Positions 42,397 through 52,500 are shown, numbered from the stretch's first letter. The stretch: 64,000 nucleotides of DNA from Prevotella sp. (GCA_031271965.1 JAISUS010000002.1:19789-83788), one strand, 5' to 3'. The notes: generated by a model not told the origin, from the letters alone. Translations and numbers: made by a program.

Positions 42397-44439
42397 TTAT
42401 AGCCCTTCTAGTTCATTCAGGTTTTCATCTATAGCTTCAATTTTTTTTACCAATAAATCCAACTCATTCTTTAGGTTTTCAATTTTATTATTTACATCCT
42501 TTAGTAATCCGCTGGCTCCTTTCGATGAAATGGACAAGAAATTCATGTTGTTTTCATATGTCTGAAGATCAGCCTTCACCTTGTTGTATTGGTGCAGCAG
42601 GTGGTCTCGCTCTTTATACAGAGATCTTTTAGGATTATCCTGTTTTGATAAGTTATCTTTAATGTTTGATTTAAACGATTCAAATCTACGCTCAGCTTTA
42701 TCCATCTTGAGTCTGTCGTAATGAGCATCTACTGCTTGATGGAATTCTTTGTATATCTTATCCTTCTCTTTGAAAGGAACAAATCCTATATTGTGCCATT
42801 CGTCAGCTAGTGCACGAACTGTGGCTAACAACTCAGATGAATCAAGAGTCTGGTCTACGTTCTTAATTTTTTCTATAATTTCTTTCTTTGCCGTCAGATT
42901 GTCTAATTCTTCCGTTTTTTGAGAATATTCATTCTTTTTCTTTTGTTCGAAGAAATAGTCACAAGCCGATACAAATTCTTTCCATATAGCATCAGAATAT
43001 TTTCTAGGTACAGGACCTATTGTTTTCCACTCTTTCTGTATAGCGATAAGTTTATCTGCTGTTGATTTCCAGTCGGTATTATCTTTTAATTCCTTTGCTT
43101 GCTCACACAAAGCACGTTTCTTATTCAGATTCACCTCCATTTCGTCTCTGACACCTTTGAAAAATTCACTTTTCCTTTCAAAGAAAGTATCGCATAGAGC
43201 ACGAAATTCTTCAAATATTTGATTGTTTACTTTTTTAGGAACAAAGCCAATAGTTTTCCATTTTGATTGAAGCTCTATCACTTCCTTGCTTTTTTCATCC
43301 CAGTCTTTAAATGATGTAAGTTGACTGTAATCAATAGCTTTTAGAGCTTCACAAATCGCAGTTTTTGCTATAAGGTTATCGTCTTCTTTCCCTTTAAGGG
43401 ATTCGAAGTGTACTTGATAGTTTTTATTGATGGATGTAGATGCATTTTTAAAGCGAGTCCATATTTCTTCACGTAGTTCACGTGCTACAGGTCCTATTTC
43501 GCGCCATTGCTGGTGGAAATTCTGTAGTTGGTGAAATGCAGATACAGAATCCGGTTCTTCTATTAGTTTTTCTACAGATTCACAGATAGCGGTTTTAAGT
43601 TCTAGATTCTTTTTGAAATCGTAATCGCGGAATTCATTGTTAATTTTGATCAGATCATAGAATTTTTCCGTATATATCTGATACGATTTCCACAACTCCT
43701 TTTCTTTTGACTGAGGTACCGAAGTTATTTCATTCCATTTCTGTTGTAAATCTTTGAACTCTTTATACAGCTTATTGAAATCGTCGGAACTTTCGGTCAG
43801 AGTTTTTATTGAGTCTATTATTTGTAATTTTTTATTATAATTATCTTCTTTTTGCCTTTCTTCCTCGGCAGCTAAATTAGCCCGTTTTTCCTTAATGTCG
43901 CTGAGGAATGTTTTCAATACATCTTCACTCGGATCTGGGGTCGGAGTAAATGCTTCGGCATCGTTGCCGGCTTCAATAAATTCGGCTTTTTGAGCTTCTA
44001 TATTGGCAGAACGTAATTTATAGAATGCTTGCTTAAGAGATTCTACCTCTGCACGTGAAGGCACACCCGATTGAGATGATAGATTTTTTAATTTTTCTAT
44101 AATCTGTTCCTTGGTCAAAGAAGATGTATTCTTTGGCGAATGCTCTGGAATGTTCTCCGATTCTGCAGATTCATTTTTTTCTGTATCCACATCTGCATCT
44201 TCAACATTTACAGGATTTTCAATTGTTGTCTCAATTTCAGTTTCTTCGATTATTGCATTGTTTTCTTCAACATCTGCAGGTATTTCGTCCGCTGCTTCGA
44301 CGTCAGCTACTTCAATTGTTACAGCACTTTCTTCAACATTTGTAGATTCTATATCTACTTTTTCCTCTTTTGTTGATTCTGCGTTTGCTCCTTCAGATAG
44401 ATTATTCACAGGCAATTCTGGATTTAGGTTCTCGTTCAT
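42397..44439 (-). CDS. DUF349 repeat protein
   Basis: A 680-residue cytoplasmic protein. The first ~125 residues are acidic and low in complexity (many Glu, Asp, Val, Ala). The rest is a row of DUF349 repeats, each ending in a phrase like LQSKWKTIGFVPKK, IQKEWKTIGPVPRK or FHQQWREIGPVARE, mostly coiled helices. DUF349 proteins are found across Bacteroidota and actinobacteria; the role is not known. It is transcribed from its own start, 131 bp after the PorW-like gene ends. Confidence 0.85.
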   Translation of the reverse strand: MNENLNPELPVNNLSEGANAESTKEEKVDIESTNVEESAVTIEVADVEAADEIPADVEENNAIIEETEIETTIENPVNVEDADVDTEKNESAESENIPEHSPKNTSSLTKEQIIEKLKNLSSQSGVPSRAEVESLKQAFYKLRSANIEAQKAEFIEAGNDAEAFTPTPDPSEDVLKTFLSDIKEKRANLAAEEERQKEDNYNKKLQIIDSIKTLTESSDDFNKLYKEFKDLQQKWNEITSVPQSKEKELWKSYQIYTEKFYDLIKINNEFRDYDFKKNLELKTAICESVEKLIEEPDSVSAFHQLQNFHQQWREIGPVARELREEIWTRFKNASTSINKNYQVHFESLKGKEDDNLIAKTAICEALKAIDYSQLTSFKDWDEKSKEVIELQSKWKTIGFVPKKVNNQIFEEFRALCDTFFERKSEFFKGVRDEMEVNLNKKRALCEQAKELKDNTDWKSTADKLIAIQKEWKTIGPVPRKYSDAIWKEFVSACDYFFEQKKKNEYSQKTEELDNLTAKKEIIEKIKNVDQTLDSSELLATVRALADEWHNIGFVPFKEKDKIYKEFHQAVDAHYDRLKMDKAERRFESFKSNIKDNLSKQDNPKRSLYKERDHLLHQYNKVKADLQTYENNMNFLSISSKGASGLLKDVNNKIENLKNELDLLVKKIEAIDENLNELEGL

Positions 44440-44570
44440 ATAGTTAGTTTTTGGTATACGGGCCTACCCGATGCTTTTCACTTTGCACGGCAAATTAATG
44501 ATTTTTTTTTGTTATTTCAACTATTTGATGGTAGCTTTTTTCAATATATGGTAATAATAGCCTTCTATTG

Positions 44571-47500
44571 TCAAGAATTTCGTTCTTTTTCTCTTTGTTT
44601 CCGTTTTTCCTCGGCTTGTTTCTCTTTTTGTTTCCGTTCTTTTTCTTTCTGACGTAAACGTTCCTTTTGCAGACGTTCTTTTTCTTTTCTTTCAGCCTCT
44701 TTTTGTTTGCGGGCATCTTCTTTTGCCTTAAGAATGGCTTTGGCTTGGTCCTTTTTTTGCTGCTCTTCCAGTTTACGTTGCTGTTCTTTTGCTTTTTGTG
44801 CCGTCTTTATTGAATCTTCTACCGCTTTCTCAGCCTTTGCAATAGAGTCATTCTTCGCTTTCTCGGTTTTCTTTATGGAATCTGTACGATTTTTTTCTAT
44901 CGCTTTTAATTCTTTTTCTCTTTGTTTGCGTAGTTTTTCTTCTTCCTTCAAAGCTGCTTTCTCCTCTTTTGTAAGATTGTCTTTATTCTTACCGAACAGG
45001 TTTTTAATTCCATCGACAGGATTATTTATAATGTTTTCTATACCCCCGATCACGTTGCCAGCCTTTTCCTGTTGGTCTTTTGATAGGATGTCGTCAGCTG
45101 TCACTTCTTTATTGTTTGCAGGTTGTTTTTCCTTTTCTTCTTTAGATTGTTGAACTATAGGTCTAACCGGTTTGATATTTGTTTGAGCCGGTTGTTCTTC
45201 TTTTTCAGGTTCTACTTTTTCTTTCTCAGGGGATTCCGGTAAAGTCTCAATACTATATTTACCCTCTTCCCAATAAGAAACCAGTTGAGGCAACAGGTTG
45301 TTATAGTGCTCACCAAAGAATTTTATATACTGATCCAGGCCAAGTCTAGGCATCGCAGTCGTATAATTTTCGACAGAAATAGGAACAATAAAAATAGATG
45401 GATCGATATTTTGAATTAATTTGTTTTCATTAAAAGCTTTAGTGAGATAAGACCTTATAGCTGCAAAAGATTGAAATCCTTTTACTTGTAATACTTCGTA
45501 TGGAGGATCAGTATCGAAACTAAGGTCATAGGTTTGTATTACGTAGTTTGAAAAGTTATAATCGGCAACCTGGTAGAGCAGGTCGTTCCGGTCGATAGTT
45601 CTTGGTTTGAACATGAACAGAAGAATATATGGCACATCCAATGTATCTGAATATTGTAATACTTTTCTTTCCCCTGTTTTTGTTGTGTCACTACTTGCGT
45701 AAGCTTTTTCCCAATTAAAATCTGTTATTGGAGAACCGTCAGATAATATAATCTTACCTTCTTTTACTCTATTTAATATCTCGCTTGCTAAAGGTGTAAC
45801 GTCAGCCTTTGGATAAGTTTCGGTCAAAGAGGTCAAGCTAGTCATGAGTTCGCCGGCATCGCGTGTCTGAGCATATGTGAGAGCATTTAGCAGTGTGAAG
45901 TTAGGCATCAGGTCAGTAAATGGATATTTGGTTCTCATGGCCTCATAATTTCTTCTTACAGTTTCGATATCAGCCTTTCGATATGCCTCATAGGCATCAT
46001 TGTATAGAGAGTCCTGTAGGTTAGCCATATGTTTAAAATTCCAGACATAGTCTGGTTGTGACAAAGGTGTTGCATATCTTCCGTTAGGAAACTCAGCCAG
46101 TAATTTTGAGCGATATAAAGACATCATATTATCATTCCCTTCCGGCATGTATATTAGCAATAGTTGATAATATATTTCTTCTAAATTGGGCGTAGATGGA
46201 AAACGGTTGATATCTGTATTAAATGCATCAATGGCCAGCTCTGTATTGGCAAGTTTATCTTTATATATTTTACCCATATTGAACAGGGCATTTTCTATAA
46301 GTTCGTCCGATTCCCTTATGGCTTGGGGTGTTAGAGGAAGTTGTTGTAAATAATAATCAACTGAATATATATCTTCTGATATAGGGGCTTTATTGTCCGG
46401 CTGTTTGGTTAATAAACTGTCGGGTTTATTTGTATCACTCTCATTTTCAGCTATGAGTCTATCTTCAAATCCCGAAGAAACTTTATTTCTTCTACGCCAA
46501 TCATCTTCGAGCTTTCGGGTTCCCCATTGTTGCTGAAATGCAATTTTTCCCTGAGCTACAGCCTGAGTGTTGTAGAAATAGAAAGAGTCTCCGGAACCGC
46601 TTTGGATGGGGCCTGTTGGAATAGCGGTTGTCGGGGGTTTAGATAGCGACGACTCTATATCTCCCCACGAAGATATGTTGCTAGCCCGCTCTTCAATGCG
46701 TTTTTGTTTCTCTTCTTCTCTGGCTTGTTTTTCCTCTTCCTTCTTTAGAGCTGTGATCTTATCGTTTATTATGACGAGTCGTTCTTCTTCCGGTAATCTG
46801 GCAAGAAGTTGTAAACTATCTTGCTCTTTAACTGTTTTTACATGCACTACTAGTTCATCTAGGACATCAGCCCGGAGAGCTACCCGGGAGTAATCGGTAT
46901 GTGTTTTGGTTAATTGGGTTAATGCGTCGCTGTAACATGGTTGAGCCAAGACAAACTCACGCTGGTCAAAATATATATCCCCTAATTTTACTTGGCTTAT
47001 CGCCTTGTCGTAACCATTCCGGGTGCTTTCCTTGATTGCTTTCTTGTAATTTTCTATGGCATGTAGAGTATCGGATTTTTCTAGATATACGTTTCCTGAA
47101 GCAAAATATATCTGATCCAGATACTCTTTGTTTTTTGCGTTTTTAGACATTTTAGTCAGTTGGCTGAGAGCTTTTTCTTTTCCCGGGCTATCATCTAACT
47201 GTATTTGTTGCAATTGAGCATTGATTGTGTATTTGTATGGAGTATTCATTCCTTGCACCGAGGCGAAAGCCTTTTCTGCTTTAATCTTATTGCCCAGACC
47301 TGCATACAGTTGGCCTAAAAGATATTTCATCCGAAGTTTCTGGTGTTTATCTTTTGTCCTTTTTATGGCTAGTTCGATATGCGGTATAGCTGCTTCATGC
47401 TCATTGTTATAAACTAAATAGTTGGCCTTTACCAGAGAATATAAGCCAATATGCTTATGCGGGACTCCTCCGGCAAGTTCCATTTTGCGTAATATATTTC

Positions 47501-48089
47501 CTGCTTCGTACATCCAGCCCATTTCGGTATATGCACGTGCTATCCATAGCTGGCATTCGGCTACTATTTCGGGCTGAGAACTGTATATTTTAGTAATATA
47601 AAGAAAGGTGGTAATGGCCTGTAAATAGTTCTCTTCCTGAAATTCGGCCTTGGCAAGTAACAGCCATACAACATCCATAAACGGAGTATATTCTTTTTGT
47701 TGTAGCCACGCCTGATATTCTGCGTCATTTCGTCTGTTCGGGTCTTTTCTCGGCTTGGTTTTTATAGAGTGTAGCTTTATGGCTTTTGTTGTTTTGTCTA
47801 TGGTTGTCGTGAAGCTTCCTTTTGAAGAATTTATTGATAACGAATCTGAATGTTGAGGAAAAATGTAAAGTATTTGGGACAGATTTTCTTCCCTGCCTTT
47901 TTCTTTAGCCTCCAATGCTTCTTTATATGCAATTTCAGCATTATAATGTATATTGTAACGTGTATTTATGGAATGGTAAAAACGATTCACAGCCGTGTTC
48001 TTTTTATTAGAACAGGATGAGAAAAACAGAGATAAAAAAACAACACTGACTAAGAATACCAGTGTGCGGACTAAATTGTTTTGTGACAC
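44571..48089 (-). CDS. porW: PorW/SprE-like TPR lipoprotein of the type IX secretion system
   Basis: A 1172-residue lipoprotein from a GTG at 48089: a signal peptide reaching LSLFFSSC. The frame opens at a TTG at 48125, but a TATTTTTG promoter element covers that codon. The segment NTAVNRFYHSINTRYNIHYN just after the lipobox is the start of SprE/PorW proteins, followed by TPR-like helices (about 100-330) and further repeats. The last ~180 residues are very rich in Lys/Glu/Arg, longer than I expect for the family. PorW links PorT/PorN-type parts of the type IX machinery to the outer membrane, so the cell probably secretes by that route. The symbol is by family resemblance. Confidence 0.75.
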   Translation of the reverse strand: MSQNNLVRTLVFLVSVVFLSLFFSSCSNKKNTAVNRFYHSINTRYNIHYNAEIAYKEALEAKEKGREENLSQILYIFPQHSDSLSINSSKGSFTTTIDKTTKAIKLHSIKTKPRKDPNRRNDAEYQAWLQQKEYTPFMDVVWLLLAKAEFQEENYLQAITTFLYITKIYSSQPEIVAECQLWIARAYTEMGWMYEAGNILRKMELAGGVPHKHIGLYSLVKANYLVYNNEHEAAIPHIELAIKRTKDKHQKLRMKYLLGQLYAGLGNKIKAEKAFASVQGMNTPYKYTINAQLQQIQLDDSPGKEKALSQLTKMSKNAKNKEYLDQIYFASGNVYLEKSDTLHAIENYKKAIKESTRNGYDKAISQVKLGDIYFDQREFVLAQPCYSDALTQLTKTHTDYSRVALRADVLDELVVHVKTVKEQDSLQLLARLPEEERLVIINDKITALKKEEEKQAREEEKQKRIEERASNISSWGDIESSLSKPPTTAIPTGPIQSGSGDSFYFYNTQAVAQGKIAFQQQWGTRKLEDDWRRRNKVSSGFEDRLIAENESDTNKPDSLLTKQPDNKAPISEDIYSVDYYLQQLPLTPQAIRESDELIENALFNMGKIYKDKLANTELAIDAFNTDINRFPSTPNLEEIYYQLLLIYMPEGNDNMMSLYRSKLLAEFPNGRYATPLSQPDYVWNFKHMANLQDSLYNDAYEAYRKADIETVRRNYEAMRTKYPFTDLMPNFTLLNALTYAQTRDAGELMTSLTSLTETYPKADVTPLASEILNRVKEGKIILSDGSPITDFNWEKAYASSDTTKTGERKVLQYSDTLDVPYILLFMFKPRTIDRNDLLYQVADYNFSNYVIQTYDLSFDTDPPYEVLQVKGFQSFAAIRSYLTKAFNENKLIQNIDPSIFIVPISVENYTTAMPRLGLDQYIKFFGEHYNNLLPQLVSYWEEGKYSIETLPESPEKEKVEPEKEEQPAQTNIKPVRPIVQQSKEEKEKQPANNKEVTADDILSKDQQEKAGNVIGGIENIINNPVDGIKNLFGKNKDNLTKEEKAALKEEEKLRKQREKELKAIEKNRTDSIKKTEKAKNDSIAKAEKAVEDSIKTAQKAKEQQRKLEEQQKKDQAKAILKAKEDARKQKEAERKEKERLQKERLRQKEKERKQKEKQAEEKRKQREKERNS

Positions 48090-48122
48090 GTACCGAAACA
48101 GTCTGATTCTATTATAAAAACA

Positions 48123-48154
48123 CAAAAATAAGCAATTTATTGTTTAACCATCAA
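48123..48154 (-). promoter_or_regulatory. Promoter of the PorW-like gene
   Basis: Minus strand: TTG (48154-48152), 21 nt spacer, TATTTTTG (48130-48123). It covers the upstream TTG codon of the frame and so supports the GTG start at 48089. Confidence 0.6.
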
Positions 48155-48223
48155 TTATAAGCGAAAAGTAAGGATGTTCAATTTTTATAATGGGATATCT
48201 GCCTTTTAAATTCTATTATTTTC

Positions 48224-48231
48224 TACTTTTG
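48224..48231 (+). promoter_or_regulatory. -7 promoter element of the AraC-family gene
   Basis: TACTTTTG matches TAnnTTTG, 35 bp before the ATG at 48266. No clear -33 TTG. It diverges from the PorW promoter. Confidence 0.4.
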
Positions 48232-48265
48232 TTTTTAGCGATTATATTGTAATGCTTACCGGGAT

Positions 48266-49129
48266 ATGAATATTGTATCGGAATACCATTTTCATAAAAC
48301 GAAATATGGAGAAGAACTTCTTATTGATGTCGTTGAATTGAAGAATATAAAGAAATATCTTTCGAAAAAGGTACTTCATAGCTTGACATATTTTGATATA
48401 ACGCTGATAACTGAGGGGAACGGCACTTTTAAGATTGCAGATAAAATATATGAAGTCGAAAAAGGGGATGTTTTATTTACAATGCCAACACAGCCTAGAG
48501 AATGGGATATTGAGAATATAATCAATGGTTATGCTTTGATTTTCGAAGAAAGTTTCTTACTGTCTTTTTTTAGTGACCCTAATTTTTTAAAGAGCATTTC
48601 TTATTTTAACACAACAGAAATACATAAGCTTACGTTATCTGATGAAGAGTTTCATCAAACATTTTCTTTAATCAGAAATGTTCAAAAAGAAATTGACGAA
48701 TATGAAGAAAAAGACAAGCATATTCTGCGGGCGATTTTATATCAGATTCTCAAATATCTTGATCGTATTTTTATTCAGAAGAATAGTGTGATTTGCATAA
48801 AATTACAAAATCGGTATGTTTATAAGTTTATTGAACTGGTAAATCTCGATTACCGTCAATCTCATACAGTTCAATACTATTCTGACAAATTATGCATTAC
48901 TCCAAATTATCTGAATGAATTAGTAAAAAAAGAAACAGGTCTTACAGCAAAGCAAGTAATAAATAATAAGTTGCTTTCCGAAACAAGAATATTACTGCTG
49001 TATTCGCAAATGTCTGTTGCAGAAATAGCCGGTTTGCTCAATTTTGAGAACTCTTCTTATTTTATTCGTTTTTTTCATAAGCAATCGGGGTTAACTCCTT
49101 TGCAATATAGAAATAATACGAAACCGTAA
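48266..49129 (+). CDS. AraC-family transcriptional regulator
   Basis: A 287-residue protein. The N-terminal ~150 residues form a cupin-like sensing domain (ITEGNGTFKIADKIYEVEKGDVLF); the C-terminal ~100 hold two HTH motifs, YYSDKLCITPNYLNELVKKETG and MSVAEIAGLLNFENSSYFIRFFHKQSGLTPLQYR, quoted in parts, with the usual AraC ending. Ligand and targets are unknown. A small secreted NTF2-like lipoprotein gene follows 84 bp downstream and could be a target. Confidence 0.9.
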   Translation: MNIVSEYHFHKTKYGEELLIDVVELKNIKKYLSKKVLHSLTYFDITLITEGNGTFKIADKIYEVEKGDVLFTMPTQPREWDIENIINGYALIFEESFLLSFFSDPNFLKSISYFNTTEIHKLTLSDEEFHQTFSLIRNVQKEIDEYEEKDKHILRAILYQILKYLDRIFIQKNSVICIKLQNRYVYKFIELVNLDYRQSHTVQYYSDKLCITPNYLNELVKKETGLTAKQVINNKLLSETRILLLYSQMSVAEIAGLLNFENSSYFIRFFHKQSGLTPLQYRNNTKP

Positions 49130-49213
49130 AAAGTGACATTTCCTCCTTTATTAGGATCGTGATACTATTGTTTTATCTCTATAGCTTTGTATATAACTAA
49201 TCTATATACAGTA

Positions 49214-49666
49214 ATGAAGTGTTTTTGGTATTTAATGATTTTGATTCTTATGAATGGATGTAGCAGTAGTGTGTCTTCGGATAGTGAAGATGTTAAGGTG
49301 CAAATAATTGCATTGGAAAAACAGGCCATGGATATGTGGAGTAACGGGAATCCCGATGGCTTTTTAGATTTATCATCGGATGATGTTGTTTACATCGATC
49401 CTTTTTTTGAACAAAAGCTGGAAGGTAAAAAGGCACTGACCGATTATTATAATACGATAAGAGGACAGGTCAAAATGGGTTCGTATGAAATGATAAAGCC
49501 TGTTGTGCAGTTAACTTCAGATGTAGCCGTCTTGACATATAATTTTGTATCACACGGCGGTAATGACGAACATAGGTGGAATTGTACAGAAGTATATAAT
49601 CTGAATTCACAAAACCAGTGGAAAATTATTCATACTCACTGGTCTTTTGTTCGACCTGATAAATAA
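49214..49666 (+). CDS. NTF2/SnoaL-like lipoprotein
   Basis: A 150-residue protein from the ATG at 49214 (a longer frame from 49187 lacks a clean signal start). The signal ends in ILMNGC, a lipobox. The mature domain has the DUF4440/SnoaL-like pattern: helix with MDMWSNGNPDGFLDLSSDDVVYIDP and a last strand WKIIHTHWSFV. Such domains bind small hydrophobic molecules or act as small enzymes. Role unknown. Confidence 0.7.
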   Translation: MKCFWYLMILILMNGCSSSVSSDSEDVKVQIIALEKQAMDMWSNGNPDGFLDLSSDDVVYIDPFFEQKLEGKKALTDYYNTIRGQVKMGSYEMIKPVVQLTSDVAVLTYNFVSHGGNDEHRWNCTEVYNLNSQNQWKIIHTHWSFVRPDK

Positions 49667-49695
49667 AATAGGCTTCAAATTTTGAAGCCTATTTT
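49666..49695. terminator. Bidirectional terminator between convergent genes
   Basis: AAATAGGCTTCAAA (49666-49679) is the reverse complement of TTTGAAGCCTATTT, with T run on both strands. It lies between the NTF2-like gene and the GH109 gene. Confidence 0.85.
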
Positions 49696-49716
49696 TAATT
49701 CGTATATAGTGATAAA

Positions 49717-51114
49717 TTATTGTGCAAATTTCAATCCATCTAATTTATTCCATGCTCCGCGAGTAAAATCAGGAATTTCAACAGGAGCAGAATTATTATC
49801 TAACGAGATTTCAGTCAATGGAATCAAACAACACCACTCTGCAAGGTCGTATACGTCCATATCAACAGGTAGCCCTTTTTGCAAACAGTAGATCAAACGA
49901 TAGTCCATAATAAAATCCATGCCTCCGTGTCCACCGACTTCTTCAGCTTTTTCTATAAGTGTCTTTTTATCGTCGAACATAGCTTTTGTAATCGGATGCT
50001 GATATTTTTTCATCAGAGACTCTCTCAGATTATTAGGCACAAAGCTATGCGCATTTAAATTCTCATGATTACCTGCAACTTCCGGATCAATTTCACCACC
50101 ATCAAGAGCATAACCTTCAATCGGATATTTATTAGCGAAGCCTTTTGTTCCTGTCAATTGATACATACGGCTATAAGGCCTGGGAGATGTTACATTATGT
50201 TCTACCAATATCGTTTTACCTTTTTCTGTACGAATCAAAGTACTCGTGTGATCCCCATTACGGAAATCTTTCACATCCTCACCTGTATGCTCTTTAATAA
50301 AAGCAGGATTACCTACAGCTTTTGTATCTACCGAAACGAGGAAATTCATTTTATCTCCACGATGCATATTCATAGCCTGGCATACAGGCCCTATACCATG
50401 TGTAGGATACAGGTCTCCACGATGCTTTCTATTATAGTCCATACGCCAGTTATTCCAATATTGGTTCCAATATGGTTGAAGGCCGTGAATATAAGCACCT
50501 TCTCCATGAAGAACTTCGCCTAACAAGCCTTGTTGAACCATGTTTAACGTAGTTAATTCAAATTTGTCATATCCACAGTTTTCGAGTGGTACACAATGTA
50601 AACGTTTTTGTTCTGCCAGATTAATTAGCTCCCAAATTTCATCCATATTCATAGCAGATGGGACTTCGATTGCGACATGTTTCCCATCCTTTAACGCCTG
50701 AATACCAATCTTAGCATGGTGTAGCCAGTCTGTAGCCACATAAATAAGGTCTACATTCGGTAACTTTGTTACTTGACGCCAGATTTCAGTATCACCGTAA
50801 AATTCTTTCGCTTTAGGGAAACCACGCTTAACCAGCATGTCATTTACTTTACTTGTGTTCTTCTGCAATACGTCGCATAAGGCTATAATTTCTACTCCCG
50901 GAATATGCGTCATCCTTTGTACAGCGCCCGGACCACGCATACCCAATCCGATAAAAGCAACACGCACAGTAGATATAGGGGCTGTTCTCAACTCTAAAAC
51001 GTCCTTTTGCCCGGCCGGACGAGTTGGTACCGGTGTTTTTATTACTTGCTGCGACCATAAAGTCAGCGAACTCATAATGAAAATACCCAGTAACAATGAA
51101 GTCATTTTTTTCAT
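49717..51114 (-). CDS. GH109-type Gfo/Idh/MocA protein (alpha-N-acetylgalactosaminidase)
   Basis: A 465-residue secreted protein. It has a signal peptide (ending TLWSQ), an N-terminal Rossmann domain with VAFIGLGMRGPGAVQRM (about 50-66) for NAD+ and a C-terminal sugar domain. Blocks WNNWRMDYNRKHRGDLYPTHGIGP and VEHNVTSPRPYSRMY match the NAD-dependent GH109 enzymes that remove terminal alpha-GalNAc, for example from blood group A and mucin glycans. The link is strengthened by the divergent N-acetylhexosamine kinase-like gene on the other side of the promoter region. Other Gfo/Idh/MocA oxidoreductases remain possible. Confidence 0.8.
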   Translation of the reverse strand: MKKMTSLLLGIFIMSSLTLWSQQVIKTPVPTRPAGQKDVLELRTAPISTVRVAFIGLGMRGPGAVQRMTHIPGVEIIALCDVLQKNTSKVNDMLVKRGFPKAKEFYGDTEIWRQVTKLPNVDLIYVATDWLHHAKIGIQALKDGKHVAIEVPSAMNMDEIWELINLAEQKRLHCVPLENCGYDKFELTTLNMVQQGLLGEVLHGEGAYIHGLQPYWNQYWNNWRMDYNRKHRGDLYPTHGIGPVCQAMNMHRGDKMNFLVSVDTKAVGNPAFIKEHTGEDVKDFRNGDHTSTLIRTEKGKTILVEHNVTSPRPYSRMYQLTGTKGFANKYPIEGYALDGGEIDPEVAGNHENLNAHSFVPNNLRESLMKKYQHPITKAMFDDKKTLIEKAEEVGGHGGMDFIMDYRLIYCLQKGLPVDMDVYDLAEWCCLIPLTEISLDNNSAPVEIPDFTRGAWNKLDGLKFAQ

Positions 51115-51177
51115 GATGATTTAAATAGTTTTTAGGTTTTTAGATTATAATAGTTTTATTTAAATTCAGAAATTATA

Positions 51178-51185
51178 TACTTTTG
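51178..51185 (+). promoter_or_regulatory. -7 promoter element of the kinase gene
   Basis: TACTTTTG matches TAnnTTTG, 97 bp before the ATG of the kinase gene. No good -33 TTG. Confidence 0.4.
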
Positions 51186-51281
51186 CAAAGTAAACAATTA
51201 AATCTATCTTGATTTCCCAGAACAGCGTAAAAAAACATTTCAAATTGTAAACATTTTATAAAATTAACCATAAAACACGAC

Positions 51282-52379
51282 ATGGAAGAGACTTTATTTA
51301 AGATTAGTGAAAACTTCGCTTTCGAAGGTACTGTAAAAGAAATACGTCCATTGGGCGAAGGTTTGATTAATGATACTTTCTTAGTAGAGACAGAAGGTAA
51401 TTCGCCTAATTATATTTTACAGAGAAAAAATAAAAACATATTCAAGGATATACCTGCTATGATGGAAAACATCTACAAGGTGACATCGCACTTGAAGAAA
51501 AAAATAGTTGCGCAAGGAGGTGATCCGTTACGTGAGGCGCTTACTGTAACTCCTACGATTGACGGAAAGCTATACTTTAAAGATAAAGAAGATCAATATT
51601 GGGCAGCTTGCCTACGCATAGAAGATACAATCACCTACGAATATGCAGACTCTCCGGCTTTGGCTGCACAAGGAGGTAAAGGTATAGGTAAATTCCAAGC
51701 TATGTTGGCTGATATGAAAGAGCCATTGAGCGACATCCTTCCGGGATTTCACAATATGCGTTTTCGTTTCCAACAATGGGATGATGTGTTGAAAAAAGAT
51801 CCGGCAGGCAGAAAAGCAGAAGTACAAGAAGAAATTAACTGGATCGAAAGCCGCCGCGAAGAAATGCTGGCTCTTTGGGCAAAAGCCGAATCGGGAGAGA
51901 TACCGACACGTGTGACACACAATGATACCAAAATCAGCAACATACTATTCGACAAACAAGGCAATGTGCTATGTGTTATTGATTTAGACACTGTCCTTAG
52001 CAGCATCGTATTAAATGACTATGGCGATGCTATCCGTTCATACACCAATGCAGGAAAAGAAGATGATGAGAACCTTGACAATGTATATGTCAAGATGGAT
52101 ATATTCGAAGGATATACTTCCGGATACCTATCGGAAACTATTTCATTTATTACCCCTGCCGAAATAGAAAATCTCGCTTTCTCCGCAAAATATATCACAT
52201 TTGAACAAGTATTGCGCTTCCTGATGGATTACATCGATGGAGATAATTATTATAAAGTGAAGAACGAAAAACATAATCTTGTCCGTACGCATGCACAGTA
52301 CAAGTTGTTGCAATCGATGGAAGAAAACTATGACAAAATGTGTCAAATAGTTGATGACCTTGTAAAAAAATTGAAATAA
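51282..52379 (+). CDS. N-acetylhexosamine kinase-like phosphotransferase (NahK family)
   Basis: A 365-residue protein of the aminoglycoside phosphotransferase fold. The catalytic loop is VTHNDTKISNILF (about 210-222) and the metal-binding motif VIDLDTV follows. The start LGEGLINDTFLVET is the ATP loop region of NahK-like kinases, which place a phosphate on C1 of GlcNAc/GalNAc. Divergent from the GH109 gene, it would use the GalNAc that enzyme frees. Substrate is inferred from context. Confidence 0.8.
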   Translation: MEETLFKISENFAFEGTVKEIRPLGEGLINDTFLVETEGNSPNYILQRKNKNIFKDIPAMMENIYKVTSHLKKKIVAQGGDPLREALTVTPTIDGKLYFKDKEDQYWAACLRIEDTITYEYADSPALAAQGGKGIGKFQAMLADMKEPLSDILPGFHNMRFRFQQWDDVLKKDPAGRKAEVQEEINWIESRREEMLALWAKAESGEIPTRVTHNDTKISNILFDKQGNVLCVIDLDTVLSSIVLNDYGDAIRSYTNAGKEDDENLDNVYVKMDIFEGYTSGYLSETISFITPAEIENLAFSAKYITFEQVLRFLMDYIDGDNYYKVKNEKHNLVRTHAQYKLLQSMEENYDKMCQIVDDLVKKLK

Positions 52380-52401
52380 AGGTTTAGTCAGATATTTATA
52401 G

Positions 52402-52437
52402 TAGCATAGCTGTTTTTTATAGCTATGCTATTTTTTT
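52402..52437 (+). terminator. Rho-independent terminator after the kinase gene
   Basis: TAGCATAGCT (52402-52411) pairs with AGCTATGCTA (52421-52430), followed by a run of seven T. Confidence 0.9.
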
Positions 52438-52500
52438 GACAAACACGTGAAATGCATTCATCCTATTTTATAAGATATAATGTAGACTCATAAAATGTTT

